From contig NZ_JACAXB010000020.1 in NCBI RefSeq assembly GCF_013391415.1, positions 159,271 to 223,270 on the forward strand: a DNA stretch of 64,000 nt. Direction: 5' to 3'. Numbering within the stretch: the first letter of the stretch is position 1; each line of letters begins with the position of its first letter. The DNA is from Aquitalea sp. LB_tupeE. Its GTDB lineage: Bacteria > Pseudomonadota > Gammaproteobacteria > Burkholderiales > Chromobacteriaceae. The notes below the pieces were generated by a model. The model did not search any database. It was not told where the DNA came from and was given only the letters and a program-made list of their open reading frames with translations. Position numbers and translations under genes: made by a program. This document shows positions 57,286-64,000 of this stretch, piece by piece.

Positions 57286-57999
57286 ATGAAGCCCATTGCC
57301 ATCATTCAGCATGTTGCGCTGGATGGTCCCGAGTATTTTCTTGATTATCTGAATCGTTCTGATATCCCATCGCATATTTTCAGGGTCTATGCCGGTGATG
57401 CCTTGCCACCGGATGTCCGTGACTATGCCGGTGTGGCTAGTTTTGGCGGGCCGATGAGTGTGCGTGATGTGGCGGATCATCCGTGGATCCTGCCTGAGAT
57501 TGAATTTTTACGCGGCGCTGTCGCGGCAGACGTTCCGGTGATTGGTCACTGTCTGGGTGGGCAGTTATTGGCATTGGCACTCGGTGCCGAGGTCAGCAAG
57601 GCAGAGATTCCTGAAATCGGCTGGATAGATTTGCAGCCAGCGGCTGCGGATGTTGTCGGGGAGTGGTTTGGCGATAGACAGGTCCTGCGCGTGTTTCAGT
57701 GGCACAGCGATACCTTTGCCTTGCCTGAGGGGGCCTGTTTGTTGGCCAGCAGCGCCTACTGCCCCAACCAGGCGTTTTTGTATGGCGGAAAGCATCTGGG
57801 CATGCAGTTCCACTGTGAAGTGAAAGCACCGATGATTCGCAAATGGTTGCAGGTGGGGTATCAGGAAATTGACGGACATGATTTGCCCAGTGTGATGTCT
57901 GTCGACGCGATTGATGCTTCTCTGGACGCAGGCATGACGCAAAGTCACGCCCAGGCGGATGCCATCTATCGGCGCTGGCTGCGCGAAGTGTATGGCTGA
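57286..57999 (+). CDS. class I glutamine amidotransferase-like protein
   Basis: 237 residues. The amidotransferase elbow is VIGHCLGGQLLALAL (nucleophile Cys) and the His-Glu pair is in GMQFHCEVK. SFGGPMSVRDV is typical of the stand-alone GATase family (YP-type, often annotated GMP synthase-like). No synthase domain is attached. Members include gamma-glutamyl-polyamine hydrolase-like and uncharacterised enzymes. AAGGAATAG precedes the ATG. Function not determined. Confidence 0.83.
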   Translation: MKPIAIIQHVALDGPEYFLDYLNRSDIPSHIFRVYAGDALPPDVRDYAGVASFGGPMSVRDVADHPWILPEIEFLRGAVAADVPVIGHCLGGQLLALALGAEVSKAEIPEIGWIDLQPAAADVVGEWFGDRQVLRVFQWHSDTFALPEGACLLASSAYCPNQAFLYGGKHLGMQFHCEVKAPMIRKWLQVGYQEIDGHDLPSVMSVDAIDASLDAGMTQSHAQADAIYRRWLREVYG

Positions 58000-58015
58000 A
58001 TGCTACCTGGCAGGC

Positions 58016-58867
58016 TCAGGCAGTTTGGGTCAGGCGGGAGAACTGCTGCTTGGCCAGCACCATGTCCTGCCATGCCTTGGCCTTGTCAGGCAGATTGCGT
58101 AGCAGATAAGCAGGGTGATAGGTGGCAATCAGCGGTATGCCTTGATACTGGTGTACCTGACCGCGCAGTTTGCCAATCGCCTGTTCGCTTTGCAGCAGGG
58201 TTTGAACGGCAAAGCGCCCCAAGGCCACAATCAGCACCGGTCGTACGTGCTGAATCTGCTGTTGCAGATAGCCCTGACATGCCAGGATTTCTTCCGGTGC
58301 CGGGTTGCGGTTACCCGGTGGGCGGCATTTAAGGACATTGGCAATGTAGACATCACGGTCTCGGTCCAGTCCGGCGGCCGCCAGCATATTATCCAGCAGT
58401 TGTCCGGCCTTGCCGACAAAGGGCTCGCCTTGTCTGTCCTCATGTTCCCCCGGTGCTTCGCCAATCAGCATCCAGCGCGCCTGGGGATTGCCACGGCCAA
58501 AGACGGTCTGGGTGCGCGTGCGGCACAGGGTGCAGCGTTCGCAATTGGCAACGGTTTGTTCCAGTTGCTCCCAGCTGGGAATTTGGCCGATCGGGCTGGC
58601 GACAGCGGGGAGTACTGTAGTGGCTGGTGATACTGGCTGCGGCTTGTCCTTCTCCGACGCCAGGATCGGTGCGGCAGGCTGTACTGCGGGGGCTGTGGCT
58701 GTTGCAGTGCTTGCCGGTTGGTGTAGCTCGGCAATGGCTTGGTCGTGGTGGGCCTGTATCAGCGCCTGTCTGGAAATTTCAGCAGGATGATCGGCAAACC
58801 AGCCCTCGCGCGATTCCCAGATGGGGCCAAGGCCAATGGCTTGCTGGATGAAACGGCTGCGATTCAT
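58016..58867 (-). CDS. uracil-DNA glycosylase, family 4 ([4Fe-4S])
   Basis: 283 residues. The core (about 95-283) has CERCTLCRTRTQTVFGRG, LIGEAPGEHEDRQGEPFVG, LKCRPPGNRNPAPEE and ATYHPAYLLR. Cysteines in CERC, LKC and LAC fit the iron-sulfur cluster of family 4. It removes uracil from DNA. Residues ~45-90 are an Ala/Pro/Thr-rich linker after an N-terminal helix that resembles the start of phage-polymerase-like UDG fusions; its role is unknown. It overlaps rimI by four bases. Confidence 0.88.
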   Translation of the reverse strand: MNRSRFIQQAIGLGPIWESREGWFADHPAEISRQALIQAHHDQAIAELHQPASTATATAPAVQPAAPILASEKDKPQPVSPATTVLPAVASPIGQIPSWEQLEQTVANCERCTLCRTRTQTVFGRGNPQARWMLIGEAPGEHEDRQGEPFVGKAGQLLDNMLAAAGLDRDRDVYIANVLKCRPPGNRNPAPEEILACQGYLQQQIQHVRPVLIVALGRFAVQTLLQSEQAIGKLRGQVHQYQGIPLIATYHPAYLLRNLPDKAKAWQDMVLAKQQFSRLTQTA

Positions 58868-59301
58868 AGCACGGCCTCCATCAGAATCGCATGTTCGCGT
58901 TCGCCATTGGTGCTGGAGTAGTAGTTTTTGCGCACGCCGATCTCCTGAAAACCGCAGTTGCTATACAGTTTGCGGGCAGGGTGATTGCTGGCGCGAACTT
59001 CCAGAAACAATTTGTGGCAGCCATGTTGTTTCAGGTCTTGCATCAGGCCGCTTAGCAGGACAAAACCCAATCCCCGGCCTTGTTGCCCGGCCGCAATAAA
59101 GATATTGAGCAACTCCGCTTCGTCCAGCAGCGGCATGACCACGGCACAGCCAAGGGCTTGTTGCTCCAGGCCATAAAACACATGCCCTGCCTGGATGGAA
59201 TCCTGGTAATGGCGTGTGCTCCAGCCATGGGCCGTGGCTGACGCTTCCAGTTGTGCCAGCTGTTCGGCATCGACAGCTTGCTGGCGCAGCACCTGGCTCA
59301 T
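58864..59301 (-). CDS. rimI: ribosomal-protein-alanine N-acetyltransferase
   Basis: 145 residues of the GNAT fold. The acetyl-CoA loop is AAGQQGRGLGFVLL and the C-terminus has ASNHPARKLYSNCGFQEIGVRKNYY, typical of RimI, which acetylates the N-terminus of ribosomal protein S18. It overlaps tsaB by four bases, and tsaB-rimI is a conserved pair. Confidence 0.9.
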   Translation of the reverse strand: MSQVLRQQAVDAEQLAQLEASATAHGWSTRHYQDSIQAGHVFYGLEQQALGCAVVMPLLDEAELLNIFIAAGQQGRGLGFVLLSGLMQDLKQHGCHKLFLEVRASNHPARKLYSNCGFQEIGVRKNYYSSTNGEREHAILMEAVL

Positions 59302-59966
59302 CCCTTCAACGCCTGTTGTTCAAGCGAGGTGAGTGCCACCTTGTTACGCACGTACAGCAACTCGGCTTCTCTGGGGTGTTGCTGCGGGTAGCGACCAGAC
59401 AGGGCAAGCTCAATATGCGCGCGGGCATCGGCACGTAGAATGCCGGTGTGTCGTGTGCTGCCGCGCTGTGCAGGCAACAGTGCCGGGTAATTGGTGAAGC
59501 CATCGCCTGCCAGCAGGGTGATGCCATCTGGCAAGGTGACATCTTGCGGGTCTTGCAGGGTGATGGGGGTCAGACGCTGCCATGCAGGGCCAGTCTGGTA
59601 GCTGGCGCAGTATACCTGCTGCATGCGAGCATCCAGGCAAACCAGCACCTGGTCAGCAGCGCTTTGCTGGGCCACTGCATCCAGTGTCGGAATGCCGATG
59701 AGTGGTAGCCCGGCAGAAAATGCCAGCCCCTGTGCCAGCCCGCAAGCAATGCGCAGGCCGGTGAAGGAGCCCGGCCCCTGGCCATAGACGATGGCATCCA
59801 GATCGGTCAACGCAATATCAGCCTGTTGCAGCAGTCGCTGGATTTCCGGCAGCGTGCGTTCTGCATGCTTTTGCCCCATCTCCTCATGGAAATTCAGTAA
59901 CTGATTATCCAGGCTGAGGGCAAGAGACAAATAACTGCTGGAGGTGTCTATGGCTAACAGTTTCAT
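59298..59966 (-). CDS. tsaB: tRNA threonylcarbamoyladenosine biosynthesis protein TsaB
   Basis: 222 residues. LLAIDTSSSYLSLAL, RTLPEIQRLLQQ and GQGPGSFTGLRIACGLAQGL are the TsaB signature. It forms the complex with TsaD and TsaE that makes t6A37 in tRNAs reading ANN codons. The ATG at 59966 starts immediately before the first beta strand, so the longer frame is rejected. Confidence 0.94.
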   Translation of the reverse strand: MKLLAIDTSSSYLSLALSLDNQLLNFHEEMGQKHAERTLPEIQRLLQQADIALTDLDAIVYGQGPGSFTGLRIACGLAQGLAFSAGLPLIGIPTLDAVAQQSAADQVLVCLDARMQQVYCASYQTGPAWQRLTPITLQDPQDVTLPDGITLLAGDGFTNYPALLPAQRGSTRHTGILRADARAHIELALSGRYPQQHPREAELLYVRNKVALTSLEQQALKG

Positions 59967-59998
59967 CGCGATGTGCTGACCGGCTGAAGGGCTGGCAA

Positions 59999-61222
59999 TT
60001 ATAAGCCCAGATCCTCCACCCAAGCGAGTGCGGCAACGTGGGACTGGTTGAGTTGTTCCGGACTCAGGCCCAATTGCTGACACAGCGCATCCACACCGTT
60101 GAGCTGGCCATCTTCGCAAGACTGGGTCAGTTGCAGCAATATGCCCATCCTGCCCTTGTGTGCGGCCAGGGCTTCAATGATGCAAACCGGCAATTGCAGA
60201 TGTTCCAGAATGGCGTTCATCGGCATGTCAAACAACACGTCCAGCAGGCTGAACATACCGACAATGAACAGGTTGTCGCAGTCATCCGGGCTCATGCCCA
60301 GCTCTGCACCCAACAGCTCCATCAGGCGGCCGCGCGTGACGGCTGTCTTTTGCAGCGCCGGTGGTGCACGACCGTCGTCAGATGCGGTCACCAGCAACAG
60401 GGTGAGCCAGCGGTACAGCTTTTTGTAACCCAGTACCGTGACGGCGTGAGAGAAGGAGCTGATGGTTGTGTTCAGACCGGCAGCCGCCGAATTGACATAG
60501 CGCAGCAGCTTGTAAGACAGGGCAACATCGCGCTTCAGGATTTGTTCCACCTGTCGCAGGTCGGCATCCATCCGCAGCAAGTTAAGCAGCTCCAGCGCAT
60601 TGCTGAAAGTAGGGTGAATCACCTTGGCAGACAGGGTTTCCGGCTTGGCAAAGTAATAACCCTGGAAGCCATCCATGCCCAGTTCTTTGCACAGATGATA
60701 TTGCTCATGGGTTTCCACGCGCTCGGCAATGCGAATCACCGGATAGCTGCGCAAACGTGCAGCCAGTACCTGGAAGTGGTTGGGGTCGCGATTCTGGATA
60801 TCCAGCTTCACGTAGTTGGCAAATTCCAGAAACGCAGCGGATTGTGCTTCAAAACTGAAATCATCCAGTGCAATGCCAAAACCCAGCGAACGCAAGTGGC
60901 GGGCGCGCGACAACAGTTCACTGGAAGGTGAAATATTCGGCGCGATGTCCAGAATGATGCGCCGTGGTGGCAGCAACTCCAGAAAATCGCTGGTCAGCAT
61001 GGCTTCGCCAACATTGATGAAAGCCAGCTTGTTGCCGATCAGCCAACTGGTACCCATATTGTTCAGGGTATTGACCAGCACGTCGGTGTCAGCTTGCAGC
61101 TCGCTGTGTGGGCCGACGGAACTGGCTTCCTTGCTTGCACGAAAAAGCAGCTCATACCCGATGAGCTGCTGGTTGCGGTTGAGAACCGTTTGCCTTCCGA
61201 TGAAGGCGCATTGAGTGGTCAT
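59999..61222 (-). CDS. degenerate EAL plus HDOD signalling protein (CdgJ/YuxH-like)
   Basis: 407 residues. The first part (1-200) is an EAL fold in which the signature is replaced by YELLFRA and the loop reads ALDDFSFEAQS, so c-di-GMP hydrolysis is unlikely. The second part (210-400) is an HDOD domain (LKRDVALSYKLLRYVNSAAAG and FSHAVTVLGYKKLYRWL). The pairing is known in bacterial motility regulators such as CdgJ. It is 24 bases after cheA, suggesting a link to chemotaxis, possibly as a c-di-GMP or protein-binding regulator. Confidence 0.82.
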   Translation of the reverse strand: MTTQCAFIGRQTVLNRNQQLIGYELLFRASKEASSVGPHSELQADTDVLVNTLNNMGTSWLIGNKLAFINVGEAMLTSDFLELLPPRRIILDIAPNISPSSELLSRARHLRSLGFGIALDDFSFEAQSAAFLEFANYVKLDIQNRDPNHFQVLAARLRSYPVIRIAERVETHEQYHLCKELGMDGFQGYYFAKPETLSAKVIHPTFSNALELLNLLRMDADLRQVEQILKRDVALSYKLLRYVNSAAAGLNTTISSFSHAVTVLGYKKLYRWLTLLLVTASDDGRAPPALQKTAVTRGRLMELLGAELGMSPDDCDNLFIVGMFSLLDVLFDMPMNAILEHLQLPVCIIEALAAHKGRMGILLQLTQSCEDGQLNGVDALCQQLGLSPEQLNQSHVAALAWVEDLGL

Positions 61223-61246
61223 TAAAGCTTGCCAGTCTTGGTTTTT

Positions 61247-63148
61247 TTATACGGAAATCAGCTCCGAGGTTCTGACTTGGCCATTGGTGCCGTCGCTGGA
61301 ACTTAGCAGGTCTTCCATATCCAGCACCAGAACCACCGAACCATCGCCAGACAGGGTGGCACCGGCCACGCCCTTCGGACGAATGTTCTGCAGCGGCTTG
61401 ATGACCACATCGTCACGACCGACAAAGGAGTCGATGGCCAGGATGAAAGACTTCTCGGCCGATTGCATCAGTACGCCAAAATAGGGCTTCTGGGTAGGTT
61501 CCCAGCCTAGCAGGCCAGCCAGAGTACGCAGCGGCAGGATTTCATCTCGCACCACGATGGTGGGCTTGCCCGATACTTCCTGGATGGCGTTCGGGTCGAT
61601 GGTGATGATTTCGCGCACCATGGCCAGCGGTACGGCAAACGGCTGGTTGCAGGCACGCACCACCAGTACCGGCAGAATGGCTAGCGTCAGCGGCAGCGAA
61701 ATGCTGATGCGGGTGCCTTCGCCCGGCAGCGAATTGATGTCGATGCGACCATTGAGCTTCTGGATATTGGTACGTACCACGTCCATGCCCACGCCACGAC
61801 CGGACACGCTGGAGATCTGGTCCTTGGTGGAGAAGCCCGGCATGAAGATGAGCTGCAGGCATTGCTTCTCGTCCAGACCATTGGCGGTTTCCTGATCAAT
61901 CAGGCCTTTTTCGATGGCCTTGCGACGCAGGGCGTCAGGGTTCATGCCTTTGCCGTCGTCGGTGATTTCGATCTGGATGTGATCGCCCACCTGTTCGGCA
62001 GTCAGCTGGATCAGCGATTGCGGCTTCTTGCCCGCAGCAATACGTTCTTCCGGCGACTCGACACCATGGTCAACCGCATTGCGCACCAGGTGAACCAGCG
62101 GATCGTTAAGGTCTTCGATCATGGTCTTGTCCAGCTCGGTTTCTTCACCGGACAGCACCAGTTCGACTTCCTTGCCCAGTTGGCGGGCCAGGTCACGTGC
62201 CAAACGCGGGTATTTCTGGAACAAGCGGCCAATAGGCTGCATGCGGGTTTTCATCACCGCGTTTTGCAGGTCGCCCACCAGCAGGTCCAGCTGGCTGATG
62301 GCTTCATCCAGCGAACGCAGGGTGTTGCCGTCGCGATTGCCCTGCAGGATTTCCGTACGCAGGGTGGTCAGGCGGTTCTTGGTCAGGCCGATTTCGCCGG
62401 ACAGGTTCAACACCATGTCCAGTCGAACCGTGTCAATACGAATGGTGTTTTCTTGCGGGCCGCTGCTGTTGCCTGCGCTGCTTGGTTGTTTGTTGGCAAC
62501 CGGTTTGGCTGCCGGCTTGGCCACCGGCAGGTGCTCGGCAGCGGTCATCAGTTCGTGGGCCGGGGCGGCGGCGGGGGCTGCAGCCACAGGCGCGGCAGGT
62601 GCTGCCGCCGGACTTGTGCTGGCGGCGGCTGCTTGCGGCACGATGGCCTGGTGCAGTGCATTCCAGTCCGGACCGTCCGCTGCGACCGGTGCGGCAGTGG
62701 CAGGGCTGCTGACGGCCGCGGGGGCAGGCACTTCTGCACCTGCTTTGGTCGGGGTCTGGCCTGCCAGAACGGCATCCAGGGCGTTCAGCACGTCTGCATC
62801 TGCCTCGGCAACCATCAGTCCCTGGCCCAGTGTGCCGAACATGTCACGCACGATACCTGTGGCATCCAGAATGACGTCCATCACTTCCGGCGTGATGTGC
62901 AGCTCGCCATTACGCAGTTTGTCGAACAGGTTTTCCGTGCGATGGCACAGGTTGACCATGGGGCCGACGTTCAGAAAGCCGGCACCACCCTTGATGGTAT
63001 GAAATCCCCGGAAAATGTCGTTGAGCAATGCCTTGTCTTCAGGACGCTTTTCCAGTTCCACCAGCTTGTTGTCCACGTCGGACAAGAGGTCGGTGGATTC
63101 CATCAGGAAGTCTTGTAGCAGTTCTTCCATGCCGCCAAAATCGCTCAT
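61247..63148 (-). CDS. cheA: chemotaxis histidine kinase CheA
   Basis: 633 residues. P1/Hpt (1-110) has FHTIKGGAGF with His50; an Ala/Pro-rich linker (about 130-235) takes the place of a clear P2; the dimerisation helices, ATPase (LVRNAVDHGVE, GKGMNPDA and GRGVGMDVV) and CheW-like P5 domain (PFAVPLAMVREI) follow. It autophosphorylates and passes phosphate to CheY and CheB. P2, the CheY/CheB docking domain, is not recognisable, which would alter transfer rates. GGGGTGAG precedes the ATG. Confidence 0.95.
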   Translation of the reverse strand: MSDFGGMEELLQDFLMESTDLLSDVDNKLVELEKRPEDKALLNDIFRGFHTIKGGAGFLNVGPMVNLCHRTENLFDKLRNGELHITPEVMDVILDATGIVRDMFGTLGQGLMVAEADADVLNALDAVLAGQTPTKAGAEVPAPAAVSSPATAAPVAADGPDWNALHQAIVPQAAAASTSPAAAPAAPVAAAPAAAPAHELMTAAEHLPVAKPAAKPVANKQPSSAGNSSGPQENTIRIDTVRLDMVLNLSGEIGLTKNRLTTLRTEILQGNRDGNTLRSLDEAISQLDLLVGDLQNAVMKTRMQPIGRLFQKYPRLARDLARQLGKEVELVLSGEETELDKTMIEDLNDPLVHLVRNAVDHGVESPEERIAAGKKPQSLIQLTAEQVGDHIQIEITDDGKGMNPDALRRKAIEKGLIDQETANGLDEKQCLQLIFMPGFSTKDQISSVSGRGVGMDVVRTNIQKLNGRIDINSLPGEGTRISISLPLTLAILPVLVVRACNQPFAVPLAMVREIITIDPNAIQEVSGKPTIVVRDEILPLRTLAGLLGWEPTQKPYFGVLMQSAEKSFILAIDSFVGRDDVVIKPLQNIRPKGVAGATLSGDGSVVLVLDMEDLLSSSDGTNGQVRTSELISV

Positions 63149-63191
63149 ATTCTCACCCCGCTTATGCCGCTTACACGTTCACCGCTATTGT

Positions 63192-63932
63192 TCAGAAGCC
63201 CAGGCTTTCCAGCAGGTCATCAACCTGCTGTTGGCTGGAAACCACGTCTGTCCTGCCTTCCGGATTGATTACCGGTCCATTGAGCAGGTTATTGTCCAGG
63301 CCTGCCTTTTTCGAGTCCGGCGAGAACTCGATCAGGAAGGTTACCAGTTCCTGTTCAAGTATATGCACCATGTCCATCATTTTCTTGATGACTTGGCCGG
63401 TTAAATCCTGAAAGTCTTGCGCCATCACAATTTCCAGCAACTGGGCATTGGTGGCTTGCGTCTGTTTGGGCACCTGTCCAAGGTACTGGCGCGTGTCTTC
63501 GGCAAGATTCTTGAATTCGGCAATGGACAGTTTATTGGCGTACAGCTGTTCCCAACGGGCCTGCAAGGCCAGGGCCCGGCTTTCTATCTCGTCCTGATAG
63601 GGCTTGGCCAGATCGGTAGCATTCAGCACGCGTTCGGCAGCACTCTCGGTGAGTGAAGCGATATAACCCAGGCGATCCTTGGCATCAGGAATCGCATCAG
63701 CCACCTTTTCCAGTGACTTGTCATAGCCCAGATCGCGCAAGGCATCGTGCATCTTGCGGGTCAGCAGGCCAATCTGCTCATACATCACGGCAGGGCTCGG
63801 TTCCGCAGCGTTTACCACTGTGTCGGCTGGGCTGCTGGCGCTGTCAGCTTCTTTTTGCTGACTGGCGGCAATGCTGTCGAACAGTGCTTCCAGATCCGGG
63901 GAATCTCCACTTTCCAGAATGTGATCCGGCAC
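63192..63932 (-). CDS. cheZ: CheY-P phosphatase CheZ
   Basis: 246 residues. The catalytic segment MAQDFQDLTGQVIKKM contains the Asp and Gln that position water on CheY-P. The C-terminal SSQQQVDDLLESLGF is the CheY-binding peptide. A GTG start at 63932 is supported by GGAGAGG seven bases upstream. It precedes cheA by 43 bases. The last 68 bases of the window hold no gene I can identify; cheY may lie beyond. Confidence 0.94.
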   Translation of the reverse strand: MPDHILESGDSPDLEALFDSIAASQQKEADSASSPADTVVNAAEPSPAVMYEQIGLLTRKMHDALRDLGYDKSLEKVADAIPDAKDRLGYIASLTESAAERVLNATDLAKPYQDEIESRALALQARWEQLYANKLSIAEFKNLAEDTRQYLGQVPKQTQATNAQLLEIVMAQDFQDLTGQVIKKMMDMVHILEQELVTFLIEFSPDSKKAGLDNNLLNGPVINPEGRTDVVSSQQQVDDLLESLGF

Positions 63933-64000
63933 GATAGCCTCTCCTCAGTACTGACCAGGCAAGTGTGTTTGCTCTGCTTGTTGGTTTTACTTATTCATGT

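Noticed and set aside
61862..63118. 418-residue plus-strand ORF opposite cheA
   Set aside because: Antisense shadow of the cheA ATPase and linker; Cys/Gly-rich tail comes from the Ala/Pro linker codons.

Overview
The window comes from a GC-rich chromosome of a motile Gram-negative bacterium. The gene content fits a betaproteobacterium of the order Neisseriales (Chromobacterium, Aquitalea or Vogesella type). This placement is inferred from the conserved pyrG-kdsA-eno-ftsB run, the smpB/ratA-rnfH and tsaB-rimI-udg groupings, a class I fumarase, chemotaxis genes and unusually many c-di-GMP enzymes; no marker gene was compared. I see no transposase, integrase, CRISPR array, rRNA or complete tRNA.

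Layout. 1-11275: most of an aryl-polyene-like type II fatty-acid/polyketide cluster. It has a partial MMPL exporter, an alpha/beta hydrolase, a membrane-anchored polysaccharide deacetylase, a ketosynthase, a chain-length factor, a dehydratase and a ketoreductase. Facing these are a second dehydratase, a second ketosynthase and an ACP, followed by an acyltransferase, a glycosyltransferase and a methyltransferase. The starter-unit ligase and ammonia-lyase expected in such clusters are not in the window. 11262-24401: a nitroreductase, adenine deaminase, nitronate monooxygenase and three large GGDEF-EAL proteins, one with a probable globin sensor between its GGDEF and EAL domains. 24564-26373: an ammonium transporter with a clear sigma-54 promoter and NtrC-like boxes, then a decayed LysR remnant. 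26404-30549: a short leader ORF, a PotD-like periplasmic binding protein, a Cache-HAMP-GGDEY membrane protein and a degenerate hybrid kinase that keeps only its Hpt histidine. This resembles the NspS/MbaA polyamine-sensing arrangement of Vibrio.

30636-46686: fumarase, an isochorismatase-like hydrolase, two regulators, a membrane diguanylate cyclase, a metallo-beta-lactamase-fold protein without its metal motif beside a CGWC thioredoxin-fold protein, and a receiver-SpoIIE phosphatase. These are followed by a tRNA-Leu-like fragment in an AT-rich gap, an L,D-transpeptidase, a TfoX_C-TadA fusion, a yqjD-yqjE-like set, an LPS-type glycosyltransferase and yggL. 46919-60000: core genes guaA, smpB, ratA-rnfH, a diguanylate cyclase, ftsB, eno, kdsA, pyrG, rpmB-rpmG, udg, rimI and tsaB. 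59999-63932: a degenerate EAL-HDOD protein, then cheA and cheZ (minus strand, so cheZ is transcribed first).

Much of the window concerns surface and behaviour. Seven proteins carry GGDEF and/or EAL domains: five with an intact-looking cyclase signature, one with a GGDEY variant and one with a degenerate EAL. They sit near the polyene cluster and the chemotaxis genes. This suggests a c-di-GMP-rich lifestyle, but the wiring between these parts is inference.
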